From assembly GCF_917563915.1 (NCBI RefSeq), contig NZ_CAKJTI010000010.1:1-64000 (forward strand): a DNA stretch of 64,000 nucleotides, written 5' to 3'. Below, piece by piece: positions 1-9,280 of this stretch (position 1 is its first letter; every line of letters starts with the position of its first letter). The DNA is from Bacillus rhizoplanae (GTDB lineage: Bacteria; Bacillota; Bacilli; Bacillales; Bacillaceae_G). The translations under genes and the position numbers were made by a program. A model generated the notes under the pieces. It had not been told where the DNA came from, made no database searches, and saw only the letters and a list, made by a program, of their open reading frames with translations.

Positions 1-107
1 GCTTTAAATCTTTTATTTATAAAAACAGATAAAATAAATATAAATAAAAATGAATATTAATACATAAAAAAAACGATAAATAACCACGGTAAAAATCATA
101 AAAAAAA

Positions 108-132
108 GAAGAGTGAATTTGCTTCACTCTTC
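108..132 (-). terminator. Intrinsic terminator of the Rep-like gene
   Basis: Perfect stem GAAGAGTGAA / TTCACTCTTC around a short loop, followed on the minus strand by a run of T. It lies about 25 nt past the stop codon of the Rep-like gene. Confidence 0.85.
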
Positions 133-154
133 TGCTATATAAAAAGGCTGATTA

Positions 155-838
155 TTATTTTAAAAAAGGATTTTTTTCATCTTCTCTTAAACCCGGATGC
201 CAGTCTAACATATTTACAAACGCATGATTTGCAATTGGATCGTTTATACATAATTCATCCACACCTAAATGAGACTCATTTTTACTTACCAATTGTTCCA
301 TTACATTTTTTAACAATTTACTGAATCCTATTAAACGTCTAGATGTAATTATTTTACTTTCCCGAAGAGGGATTTCACTTCTCTGTTCACGAAATTTTAA
401 CAATTTTTCTTGAAAAATTTCACGTCCATCTTCTTTTCCGTTAACTACTTTCACTTTTACATACAAATCATTTTCTATCCCTAACGCTCTACTCCACAAA
501 GAGATCCAGTTATCATATTTGATATAGTATCTCCCCTGAAAGTAGCTTTTTATCACCGGAAGTAAAACGTGAATTCTCGGATGATACATATCACCTTTTT
601 TTAAAATATCCAACATCCTAAAATAACCTAGATTGGCTTGTTGTACAGATTTATACTTAAATAACCGATTAAACCCAATTAACATCTTATCTAGCATCCC
701 ATTAATTTGTTCTTCGCTTATATTATCTAAGCCCAAATCTAACAATAACCAATTTACTTGCCGCTTTTTATTAACTTCTGTTATCACATGGTGATTAAAA
801 TATGCTAATTCCAAAGTTCGTTCCCATGATGCCAGCAT
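155..838 (-). CDS. Degenerate rolling-circle Rep (Rep_1 family) protein
   Basis: The protein (227 aa from the start chosen here) resembles the C-terminal two thirds of plasmid rolling-circle initiators of the Rep_1 (pUB110/pC194) family: a GFNRLFKYKSV stretch, then YHPRIHVLLPVIKSYF, then YYIKYDNWISLWSRAL, in the usual order. The motifs that make the family catalytic are altered: the usual FLTLT of motif I reads LLDLG, the HUH metal motif (normally HPHFHVLL) has lost its first His, and no catalytic Tyr motif (KY-S/V-KD) follows. I therefore expect no nicking activity. The frame extends upstream to 922, but that part is a repeat shared with 23768-23832; ATG at 838 has a GAGGGG ribosome binding site at proper spacing. 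It may be a remnant of an integrated plasmid or a domesticated relative. Confidence 0.65.
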   Translation of the reverse strand: MLASWERTLELAYFNHHVITEVNKKRQVNWLLLDLGLDNISEEQINGMLDKMLIGFNRLFKYKSVQQANLGYFRMLDILKKGDMYHPRIHVLLPVIKSYFQGRYYIKYDNWISLWSRALGIENDLYVKVKVVNGKEDGREIFQEKLLKFREQRSEIPLRESKIITSRRLIGFSKLLKNVMEQLVSKNESHLGVDELCINDPIANHAFVNMLDWHPGLREDEKNPFLK

Positions 839-870
839 AATTAATCCCCTCGCTTTCCCCCCTTGTTTTA

Positions 871-935
871 GGCAGGAAAAGGCCCTGACCGCTTCTATGC
901 ATGGCCAGGTGCCCTCGTCCACCTAAAAAGAAAGG
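871..935 (-). repeat. 65-bp dispersed repeat copy (GTGGACGAG element)
   Basis: Read on the minus strand this 65-bp stretch aligns without gaps to 23768-23832, about 57 of 65 positions identical by eye, including TTTCTTTTTAGGTGGACGAG and CCTTTTCCTGCC. It lies immediately upstream of the Rep-like gene. Function unknown; it is not explained by any gene here. Confidence 0.7.
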
Positions 936-960
936 GGTTTATTTATATATTTACAGAGCT

Positions 961-2223
961 TTATTTTCCTAATTTCACCAAGCTGTAATTCTTTTTACCT
1001 TTACGGATAATAATGAATCTTCCATCGAATGAATTTTCTACCGTAACATCTGTATTTACATCTGTTACTTTGTCTCCGTTCATCAAAATAGCTCCATTAT
1101 TAATATCTTCCCTTGCTTGGCGTCTAGAAGGTTCAATTCCTAAATCTACTAACCACTCGACAATATTTTTTGTTTCCTTTGCAGCATGGAAAGTTGGCAT
1201 ATCTTTAAAGCCTTGTTCAATTTCATCCGCAGTTAACGCTTTAATATCCCCGCTAAATAATGCTTCTGTAATTTTTACTGCTTGTAGAAATGCATTCTCA
1301 CCATGAACAAATTTCGTCATTTCTTTTGCTAATACTTTTTGCGCTTCGCGTTTATGAGGTTCTGTTTGAACCTTAACTACTAATTCATCAACTCTATCTT
1401 TTGTTAAGAATGTGAAGAATTTTAAGTATTTAATTACATCGCGATCATCTGTGTTCACCCAGAACTGGTAGAATTCAAATGGTGTTGTCTTTTCAGGATC
1501 TAACCAAATCGCTCCTCCTGCTGTTTTACCAAATTTCGTACCATCTGATTTTAATAGTAATGGAATTGTTAATCCAAAGACTTTTGCATCTGGTCCTTCT
1601 TTTTTACGAATTAAGTCTAAACCGCTTGTAATATTTCCCCATTGGTCACTGCCGCCAATTTGCAGTTGTACGTCTTCTTCTTTGTATAAGTGATGGAAAT
1701 CCATCGCTTGTAGAATTTGGTATGTGAATTCTGTAAATGAAATCCCTGTATCTAAACGACTTGCTACAATATCTTTTGCTAGCATATTATTTATACTAAA
1801 GTTTTTACCGTAATCGCGTAAAAACTCAAGGATACTTACTTCATGTGTCCAATCGTAGTTATTTACCATTTTCACTTCGCTATTTCCGCCAAAGTCGAAT
1901 AACTTTTGCATTTGCGCTGTTAACGCCTCAACATTATGCTGTACTTGTTCTAATGTTTGAAGTTGTCTTTCTGTTTGACGTCCACTTGGATCACCGATTG
2001 TTCCCGTTGCTCCTCCAATTAAAATAACTGGATGATGCCCAGCTAATTGGAAACGTTTCATCATCATAAATGGAATTAAATGTCCGATATGCATACTGTC
2101 ACCAGTCGGATCTACACCACAGTACAAGGAAATCTTTTTCTCTTCTACTAGTTTACGCAATCCTTCTGCATCTGTTTGTTGATTAATGGCATCGCGCCAT
2201 TCCAATTCGTCAATGATGTTCAT
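961..2223 (-). CDS. tyrS: Tyrosyl-tRNA synthetase
   Basis: Cytoplasmic class Ic aminoacyl-tRNA synthetase that charges tRNA-Tyr with tyrosine. The 420-residue length is typical. The HIGH signature is at residues 45-48 inside YCGVDPTGDSMHIGH, GGSDQWGN lies near residue 190, the KMSKS-equivalent loop reads KFGKT near residue 230, and an S4 RNA-binding domain forms the last 70 residues (SRRQAREDI, INNGAI). The gene is preceded by a complete T-box leader whose specifier codon is UAC, so expression should rise when uncharged tRNA-Tyr accumulates. Bacilli often hold two TyrRS genes (tyrS, tyrZ); the sequence is of the standard TyrS type. Confidence 0.97.
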   Translation of the reverse strand: MNIIDELEWRDAINQQTDAEGLRKLVEEKKISLYCGVDPTGDSMHIGHLIPFMMMKRFQLAGHHPVILIGGATGTIGDPSGRQTERQLQTLEQVQHNVEALTAQMQKLFDFGGNSEVKMVNNYDWTHEVSILEFLRDYGKNFSINNMLAKDIVASRLDTGISFTEFTYQILQAMDFHHLYKEEDVQLQIGGSDQWGNITSGLDLIRKKEGPDAKVFGLTIPLLLKSDGTKFGKTAGGAIWLDPEKTTPFEFYQFWVNTDDRDVIKYLKFFTFLTKDRVDELVVKVQTEPHKREAQKVLAKEMTKFVHGENAFLQAVKITEALFSGDIKALTADEIEQGFKDMPTFHAAKETKNIVEWLVDLGIEPSRRQAREDINNGAILMNGDKVTDVNTDVTVENSFDGRFIIIRKGKKNYSLVKLGK

Positions 2224-2276
2224 GTCTTTCCAGCTCCTTTAATTTGTAAGTTTTACTTACCTTAGATTGATAAGCA

Positions 2277-2313
2277 TAAAAAAAAAGTCCCTATGTCTAC
2301 ACTAGACATAGGG
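2277..2313 (-). terminator. T-box terminator hairpin before tyrS
   Basis: Stem GTCCCTATGTCTA / TAGACATAGGGAC followed by nine U on the minus strand. It lies just after the T-box sequence and is the terminator of the attenuator; the alternative antiterminator would use the T-box bases at about 2322-2340. Confidence 0.9.
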
Positions 2314-2540
2314 ACGATTTTTAACCGTGTTACCACCCAGATTGCACAAATAGTATGTATTCTACTATTCGTACCACTCTTAGCAATAGTATCGATTGCT
2401 ACTCCGCTTAGCATTACCTAAGATACTCCAGAGTGTAATTCACAAGTTTGTTTGTGCTAGGTTCCATCAACCCCTAGCTTTCTCGATAACAGTGACAAAC
2501 TGCTACTGGGCTCTTTCAACGTATTTGATATGTTAAATTA
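2277..2540 (-). promoter_or_regulatory. Tyrosine T-box riboswitch leader
   Basis: The minus strand carries a T-box leader: the conserved GGTGGTAACACGG T-box (about 2325-2338), a terminator hairpin, and a long stem I upstream. In the specifier region, GTGAATTACACTC puts TAC (Tyr) at 2435-2437 followed by a purine, as expected for tyrS. Uncharged tRNA-Tyr should pair with UAC and with the T-box bulge to favour antitermination. Confidence 0.93.
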
Positions 2541-2546
2541 TAGCCA

Positions 2547-2575
2547 ATTATAGAGAAGTAAAATTTCATTGTCAA
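2547..2575 (-). promoter_or_regulatory. Sigma-A promoter of the tyrS leader
   Basis: Minus strand: TTGACA (2570-2575), a 17-bp spacer, TATAAT (2547-2552). Both hexamers are perfect consensus and lie just upstream of the T-box leader. Confidence 0.88.
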
Positions 2576-2628
2576 TTCTATACAAAAATGTTTTTAAAGT
2601 GTTCACATTTGCTTTATTCTATTAAAGC

Positions 2629-2712
2629 AATAAAGTGAAATCCCCATTAGTGGAGGGGGCTTTATCCCCTACTGATGGAAAGCCCGCCCAATCGAGCTTT
2701 CCATCAATACTA
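2629..2712 (+). repeat. bcr1-like repeat, truncated copy
   Basis: Begins ATAAAGTGAAA and keeps a diverged first hairpin and the CAATCG segment, then breaks off near 2712; the second hairpin and the right terminus are missing. It is followed at once by remains of a tnpB gene. Confidence 0.65.
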
Positions 2713-2789
2713 GGAGTCAATAATCTAGCTGCTCCTATAATACCAATAAACCACAGGTCAAATGTTCGAATTTATCGCTTTAACAACAT

Positions 2790-2832
2790 CAAATCTGCTA
2801 GGCTGCATATTCTTTTTCTTTCGTTATGATTT
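2790..2832 (-). pseudogene. Relic of a tnpB 5' end
   Basis: The stretch around 2795-2830 matches 11845-11885, the start of the tnpB gene elsewhere in this window, at most positions (shared core GGCTGCATATTCTTTTTCTTT). Read on the minus strand it gives ITKEKEYAA followed by stop codons. Only the first dozen codons survive, next to a truncated bcr1 copy, so this is a scar of a second TnpB element. The rest of the 2713-2982 gap shows nothing I can name. Confidence 0.6.
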
Positions 2833-2991
2833 TTACCCGTTTTTCTTTACTATCTCCTTACTTGATAACAGAACTTTCATCTTTTTTACAATTAATATTA
2901 AAACTTACAATTTTTCGAAGTTATACGTCCATACCATTCTCTAAATAAATCATATATTAACAGAAATAGCAAAAAGTATAAGGTGAATAGA

Positions 2992-3996
2992 ATGACGGAG
3001 ATAAACAAAGTAGTTATTTCTGAAATTTTACAAAAGAATTATGGCATCATACCAGAAAACTTAGTACTAGTAAGACGTAAAGTGGACAGGCAGCTATGGA
3101 AGATAACCGACACTACTAAGAATGTGTATGCACTAAAATATCTACAAAAATATAAAAGAGCCCCTTTTATTGCTGCAGTAAATGATTATATGTGCGAAAA
3201 AGGGATTCCAGTAACTACTGTTCTTTCAACTTTGGATGGTACTTCGTTCGTAAATGTCGATGATGGCTGTTTTCTGCTGTTTCAATGGCTAGAAGGGGAA
3301 CAGCCCAATTATTCAGAGCCAGAAATGATAGAGAAAATGGCTACGCTGCTTGCAAAGTTCCATGTGGCGTCCCAAGGCTATGTTGCTGCAGGCAATCCAA
3401 TTACTGATTCGCGTCTTGATTGGAATGGAATCTATCAAAGAAAAATAAGAAAGATGGAAAAGTGTCAAAAAAAAGCCACTGTTAGTAGAGATTCATTCTC
3501 TAACGTCTTTTTATATCATTTACCTTGGCTGCAGTCTCGTGTCAACTGGGTACTTGATCAGCTTCCGCATACAGCTTTGCGTGCTCTATTGGATGCCGCA
3601 CAGCATGAGCCTCATCTCGCACATGGTGATTATTCCCCTCTTAATCTTATCTGGAGTAACAATAACGAGTTAACTGTAATCGATATGGATACTGTTAGCA
3701 TAGCTCTTCCCATGAGAGATATATCTCATCTCATTACTTGGGTTAACCATGCCTTAGGATCATGGTCTAGAGAAAGATTCCAACTCGTTTTAGATGCTTA
3801 CCAGCAAATTCATCCACTTTCTAGTGAAGAACATGAACTTCTTCTGCTCGATCAAATTTTTCCGCATAAAGCGATTCGATTATCAGAGAAATACTTCAAG
3901 AGCCCAGAGAATTCTAAGCTATTGAAAGAATTTGAGTGTTGTATAGAGATTGACAAAAAAAAATTAAATGACCTCGGATTGGGGCCTACACAATAA
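2992..3996 (+). CDS. CotS/APH-type small-molecule kinase-like protein
   Basis: A 334-residue aminoglycoside-phosphotransferase/choline-kinase fold protein, closest in style to the CotS/YsxE/YutH group of bacilli. Visible kinase features are YALKYL (ATP-binding Lys) near residue 45, LFQWLEGEQ (hinge), the catalytic HGDYSPLNLIW near 210 and the metal-binding VIDMDTV near 225. Since these are intact it could be an active kinase. ATG 2992 is preferred over GTG 2983 because AAGGTG is at better spacing. It is first in a four-gene run with a nucleotidyltransferase, a G1P-dehydrogenase-like protein and a CDP-alcohol transferase, so an attractive inference is that it phosphorylates the alcohol that is later activated with CTP. 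CotS-like spore proteins remain the alternative. Confidence 0.75.
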   Translation: MTEINKVVISEILQKNYGIIPENLVLVRRKVDRQLWKITDTTKNVYALKYLQKYKRAPFIAAVNDYMCEKGIPVTTVLSTLDGTSFVNVDDGCFLLFQWLEGEQPNYSEPEMIEKMATLLAKFHVASQGYVAAGNPITDSRLDWNGIYQRKIRKMEKCQKKATVSRDSFSNVFLYHLPWLQSRVNWVLDQLPHTALRALLDAAQHEPHLAHGDYSPLNLIWSNNNELTVIDMDTVSIALPMRDISHLITWVNHALGSWSRERFQLVLDAYQQIHPLSSEEHELLLLDQIFPHKAIRLSEKYFKSPENSKLLKEFECCIEIDKKKLNDLGLGPTQ

Positions 3997-4019
3997 GCGT
4001 TTATAGACGGGAGGTACGT

Positions 4020-4736
4020 ATGAGAATTGTTATATTAGCAGCTGGAGTTGGAAGTCGCTTATACCCTCTAACCATGGACAGTCCGAAAGCAATGATTAAG
4101 ATTAATGAAAAACCTTTAATACAGTACCAAGTGGAAAGTATGATAAAACTTGGTTTTGCATACGAAGATATCTATATCATAGGCGGCTATATGATCGAGC
4201 GGATTGAAGAGCATTTTACAGGAACAGGAATCCATTTTATATACAATCCGTTCTATAAATCAATCAATAATATTTATTCTTTTCTACTTTCCCAAGCTGT
4301 AGATGATGATATATTGCTAATTAATTCGGATGGTTTTTATGACAATCGATTAATTACATTAATCTTAAACTCAAAGTTCCCCACTTGCATTTTAGTCGAC
4401 CATGAAAAAGGGTTCACTGAGGAAGCAATGAAAGTGAAGCTAGAAGGTAACCGTTTGCATATGATAAACAAGCAATTACATTTGACTGATACAGATGGTG
4501 AATATATCGGCATTTCTAAATTGGCAGTTGATGATTTAAAAGTTCTATACAAAAAAGCAACGGACTTAATTGAAGCTGGAGAAACGAACAGTTGGTATGA
4601 AAACGTATATGAAGCCTGCGCTGCAAACGTGGAAATTCAGGCTGTAAATACGAAAGGGTATCCTTGGATTGAAATAGATGATTTGCATGATTTAGAGTAT
4701 GCGAAACAGCTTGCTTCGGCCATGGATACATCGTAA
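4020..4736 (+). CDS. Sugar/alcohol-phosphate nucleotidyltransferase (CTP-type likely)
   Basis: A 238-residue GT-A-fold nucleotidyltransferase. The N terminus carries the nucleotide-binding ILAAGVGSRLYPLT and PKAMIKINEKPLI; INSDGFYD near residue 100 supplies a metal-binding Asp, and WIEIDDLHDLEYA near 222 supplies the C-terminal one. Small enzymes of this shape include CTP:phosphocholine (LicC-like) and CTP:inositol-1-phosphate cytidylyltransferases. Its neighbour is a CDP-alcohol phosphotransferase, so CTP is the likely donor and a CDP-alcohol the product; the alcohol cannot be read from sequence. The ribosome binding site is GGGAGG, 24 nt after the kinase-like gene. Confidence 0.8.
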   Translation: MRIVILAAGVGSRLYPLTMDSPKAMIKINEKPLIQYQVESMIKLGFAYEDIYIIGGYMIERIEEHFTGTGIHFIYNPFYKSINNIYSFLLSQAVDDDILLINSDGFYDNRLITLILNSKFPTCILVDHEKGFTEEAMKVKLEGNRLHMINKQLHLTDTDGEYIGISKLAVDDLKVLYKKATDLIEAGETNSWYENVYEACAANVEIQAVNTKGYPWIEIDDLHDLEYAKQLASAMDTS

Positions 4737-4747
4737 GGGGGCTCACT

Positions 4748-5809
4748 ATGTCTAAGAACCTAGAACTCCCAGCTTATTTTATTCATGAGTCCAAGGCATT
4801 CGAACGTTTGCAAGACGGTGAGATTGTTGAATCTTTGGGAGAACAGAGAATAGTTGTCATTAGCGGCGGAGGTCCGACTCGTCAAATAGGTGAACATTTA
4901 ATTAACGAGCTAGGGCTACAACCGACGCAAGTTAAGGCTTTGTACTGCAGAGACAGCACGCTTCGAACGATTGATGAGTTAGAAATGGAATCCCAAAGTT
5001 TTTTTGCCGAAATGATTATTGGAGTTGGAGGCGGTAAGGTACTGGATGTCTCCAAAGTAGTCGGTACGAGAATGAATTTGCCAGTAATACTAGTACCAAC
5101 TTCTTTATCCAGTGATGCTATCTGTTCACCGGTTGCTTCAATTCAAGTGAATCCAACTAATAATATAAGTATCAACGTCCGAATGCCATGGGCTATCGTG
5201 ATTGATTTGGACATCGTGGCTCGTTCTCCTGCACGGTTATTTACTTCCGGTATCGGGGACTTGATTTCCAATAAGACAGCGCTGTTTGATTGGAAGCTGG
5301 CGCATCAAAGAAAAAAAGAAAAAATCAATACCTTTGCTTATTTGATTGCCGATCATGCGGTGGAATCTTTTTTTAATAAAATAAATCAGAATAATATAAG
5401 TAGAACAACTTTACTTCAGATAGTTGCTGAATCGCTAATCATGAATGGAATCGCTATGGCTATCGCCGGCACAAGCAGGCCGTGCAGCGGTTCAGAGCAC
5501 TTAATCAGCCATGCGTTGGATTACTATTGTGGCAAAAAAGCTCTTCACGGAGAACAGGTTGCCGTCGGGTTATTAATTTCCGAGTATTTACAAGGAAATC
5601 ATAACTCTAACAATAACATGAGACAATACTTTAAACATTTAGGTCTTCCTATTCACTACAAAGAGCTTGGTTATACAAAGGATGAAATGTGCTTAGCGAT
5701 TCAAAAAGCTCCTACTATACGAAATCGCTACACAATCTTAAATGAAACAGAACTAACAACGAAACACATTCACCATATTTTAGATGAGGTATTTCCCTTC
5801 TCACCATGA
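4748..5809 (+). CDS. Glycerol-1-phosphate dehydrogenase-like (AraM/EgsA family)
   Basis: A 353-residue member of the iron-containing alcohol dehydrogenase/dehydroquinate synthase superfamily, closest to sn-glycerol-1-phosphate dehydrogenases (AraM/EgsA), which reduce dihydroxyacetone phosphate with NAD(P)H. The nucleotide loop GVGGGKVLDVSKV is near residue 98, followed by VPTSLSSDA; the three metal ligands are present as Asp in SGIGDLISN, His in GSEHLISHAL and His in LHGEQVAVG. The enzyme should therefore be competent. It begins 12 nt after the nucleotidyltransferase and overlaps or abuts the CDP-alcohol transferase. The reduced product may be glycerol-1-phosphate or another polyol phosphate. 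Confidence 0.82.
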   Translation: MSKNLELPAYFIHESKAFERLQDGEIVESLGEQRIVVISGGGPTRQIGEHLINELGLQPTQVKALYCRDSTLRTIDELEMESQSFFAEMIIGVGGGKVLDVSKVVGTRMNLPVILVPTSLSSDAICSPVASIQVNPTNNISINVRMPWAIVIDLDIVARSPARLFTSGIGDLISNKTALFDWKLAHQRKKEKINTFAYLIADHAVESFFNKINQNNISRTTLLQIVAESLIMNGIAMAIAGTSRPCSGSEHLISHALDYYCGKKALHGEQVAVGLLISEYLQGNHNSNNNMRQYFKHLGLPIHYKELGYTKDEMCLAIQKAPTIRNRYTILNETELTTKHIHHILDEVFPFSP

Positions 5810-5831
5810 GATGATAAGGAGCGTGGTCTTA

Positions 5832-6653
5832 TTGACTGCCAACAAATATTCATTGAACGATATTAAAAATGCTTATAAACAGAAAGACGCTTGGTGGACA
5901 GTTTTTTTAGTGGATCCTGTCGCATCTAGGTTAATGCTTCCGCTGGCGAATTATACGAAGATTACCCCGAATCAACTTACCTTATTGGCATTCTTCACTG
6001 GCCTCCTAGCCGCTTTTCAATTTTATCAAGGTACCTATTTTTCGTTAGTCCTAGGCGCAGTTTTGTATCATATTAGCTTTACTTTCGATTGCATGGACGG
6101 AAAAATATCCCGCCTCAAAGGAACCGGTTCCATATTCGGAGCGTGGTTAGACTATATTTTAGATCGTACCCGCGTTGCCATTTGTGCTTTTTCATTCATG
6201 CTTGGACAATATCACCAATCAGGAGATGAAACATATTTTTATTTAGCTGCTCTTATTTGCTTTTTAGATAGTACACGATACATGAATTCACTGCTTGTTT
6301 CCAAATCGCGAAAAAAAATGCAAAAACAACTATCCGAAGCAAAGACGACATTTACAAAGGAAGGTCTCGATGTAAAAGAGGAGTTTTTAGGGGAAATTGT
6401 TTCTCGGTTTCCATCCTACTTGAAAATAAGAGGATTCTTTTTAAAAAGAAGAGTTCGCTTGCATCTCATGAGCGGAATTGAATATCAAATGTTTATTTTT
6501 ATCCTCGCTCCAATTACCGGGCTTATCCAAGAAGGAGTAATCTTCAGCTCTATTATTATGATTCTATTCGAATCAGCTATTATTTATAAGCTTTGGTTGC
6601 AAACTGTAGATTTCCAACGACAGCTAAACAGGTTAACGAAGGAAAGTGAATAG
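5832..6653 (+). CDS. CDP-alcohol phosphatidyltransferase family membrane enzyme
   Basis: An integral membrane enzyme that transfers an alcohol phosphate from or onto a CDP-activated substrate. The family signature is complete: D-C-M-DG-K-I-SR followed by G-x3-D-x3-D in FDCMDGKISRLKGTG and FGAWLDYILD (about residues 90-115). Several hydrophobic segments surround it, and the soluble region near 150-190 is basic. The frame is open from ATG 5784, which would overlap the upstream gene; AAGGAG at 5816-5821 favours TTG 5832. Last gene of the cluster, followed by a strong terminator. Partner acceptor (diacylglycerol, inositol-like phosphate, polyprenol) unknown. Confidence 0.85.
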   Translation: MTANKYSLNDIKNAYKQKDAWWTVFLVDPVASRLMLPLANYTKITPNQLTLLAFFTGLLAAFQFYQGTYFSLVLGAVLYHISFTFDCMDGKISRLKGTGSIFGAWLDYILDRTRVAICAFSFMLGQYHQSGDETYFYLAALICFLDSTRYMNSLLVSKSRKKMQKQLSEAKTTFTKEGLDVKEEFLGEIVSRFPSYLKIRGFFLKRRVRLHLMSGIEYQMFIFILAPITGLIQEGVIFSSIIMILFESAIIYKLWLQTVDFQRQLNRLTKESE

Positions 6654-6667
6654 CTTGTAATCATCAC

Positions 6668-6710
6668 AAAGAGCATTCAAAACTAGAAAATATAGTTTTG
6701 AATGCTCTTT
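6668..6710 (+). terminator. Terminator of the head-group cluster
   Basis: Near-perfect 18-bp stem AAAGAGCATTCAAAACTA with its complement and a 7-nt loop, followed by GTTTTATT, 15 nt past the last stop codon. Confidence 0.92.
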
Positions 6711-6822
6711 GTTTTATTAAAGACTTCAGACAGATAGAGACCTTAAGTAAGAAAAAATATTGTCATAGATAACAAGGTAGAAAGGTATCGCATTTTACCG
6801 TACATCACTTCTGGTGCGATAG

Positions 6823-6970
6823 ATAAAGTGAAACTTCCATCAGTGGGGGGTCTTCATCTCCCACTGATGGTTAACCAATCGGGTGCATGCCAGCAGTTAT
6901 CCCCCACCTATCTTCTTCGCTTCTCCCAATCTTGAAGTGGGGGTCTTACTGCCCGTTAATGCGGGATAAA
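6823..6970 (+). repeat. bcr1-like repeat, nearly full copy
   Basis: Starts ATAAAGTGAAACTTCC, ends GCGGGATAAA. Hairpin 1 is CCATCAGTGGG / CCCACTGATGG; hairpin 2 is CCCCCACCT-type with AGGTGGGGG-type. It occupies most of the gap between the cluster terminator and the collagen-like gene; nothing else is evident there apart from a purine-rich ribosome binding site at its end. Confidence 0.9.
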
Positions 6971-7011
6971 ATCGAATTAATAGTGTGGAATAAAGACTCA
7001 TTTTACAGTAA

Positions 7012-8518
<1,507 letters not shown>

Positions 8519-8520
<2 letters not shown>

Positions 8521-8553
8521 AAAAACGGATTCTTTGAAAAGAATCCGTTTTTT
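8519..8553. terminator. Bidirectional terminator between collagen-like and DUF4183 genes
   Basis: Stem AAAAAACGGATTCTT / AAGAATCCGTTTTTT with a TGAA loop lies between two convergent stop codons and has A/T runs on both flanks. Confidence 0.92.
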
Positions 8554-8557
8554 ATTA

Positions 8558-8842
8558 CTAGTTTACAACAAATTCAATCATAACCGGAACACCAGCATCT
8601 AAAACATCTCCACCAGGAATTGTAATAGCTGTTGTGGTTACAGTTGAAGTGTTTGCAAGCTGTAACTGTGCGTTCAGGTACAAATTATAATATGCAAATG
8701 ACGCAGGAAATGCCGTAGCAGCAGCTCCCGTGTCATCGCTAAAAGCAGTTGCTAAAATATTAAAAGTTGCTCCTGTTCCTGTTCCAACACCAATTGTTGA
8801 ATTAAATCTTTTACCTGCTAAATAAGGCTTAATAATAGCCAT
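8558..8842 (-). CDS. DUF4183 family protein
   Basis: A 94-residue protein made of one DUF4183-type domain: NSTIGVGTGTGATFNILA, then FAYYNLYLNAQLQ and GVPVMIEFVVN, matching in order the C terminus of the convergent collagen-like protein ([21 protein letters not shown]). Such short proteins are common near spore-surface genes of the B. cereus group. AAAAGGAG precedes ATG. A sporulation role is an inference from family and neighbour. Confidence 0.8.
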   Translation of the reverse strand: MAIIKPYLAGKRFNSTIGVGTGTGATFNILATAFSDDTGAAATAFPASFAYYNLYLNAQLQLANTSTVTTTAITIPGGDVLDAGVPVMIEFVVN

Positions 8843-9006
8843 TTTATTTCACTCCTTTTGTTTTCAAGTCTAGTAGGGCTTGTCCTACTTTACATAGTAT
8901 GTAAATGCTTTATTTTAGCAACGGCCAACTACCTGTTTTTCATGGCTATTTAATATTAGAAGTCCAATAATGTTCTTACTTTTTCGGTAGGAGCTAGGCG
9001 TCCCTA

Positions 9007-9164
9007 TTTATCCCGCTATTCGCGGGCAGTAAAACCCCCACCTCAAGATTGTGAGGAGTCCGAAGAAGATACATGGGGGATAACTGCCCGTTAATGCCCG
9101 ATTGGTTCAACTAAACATCAGAGGGGGATAAAGCCCCCCTCCTCTGATGGAAGTTTCATTTTAT
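9007..9164 (-). repeat. bcr1-like repeat, full copy (reverse)
   Basis: TTTAT at 9007-9011 and 9160-9164 flank the two-hairpin body in reverse orientation (TTTATCCCGC start, GAAGTTTCATTTTAT end). It lies between the DUF4183 gene and the M42 peptidase terminator; the remaining bases of the 8843-9235 gap show no gene. Confidence 0.9.
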
Positions 9165-9235
9165 ATTGAAGATTTTTTTCACCTTAGCCTGCCAAAGATC
9201 CCTATTCTATTAGTTCAACATATTCCTCATACAAA

Positions 9236-9266
9236 AAAGGCTAATCTATATTACAGATTAGCCTTT
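9236..9266 (-). terminator. Terminator of M42 peptidase gene
   Basis: Stem AAAGGCTAATCT / AGATTAGCCTTT with a short AT-rich loop, directly past the stop codon on the minus strand and followed by T residues. Confidence 0.88.
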
Positions 9267-9280
9267 CTATCAATTACTTA

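Noticed and set aside
2992-6653. Four-gene cluster as a phosphonate (PntC-type) pathway
   Set aside because: No PEP mutase gene is present in or near the cluster.
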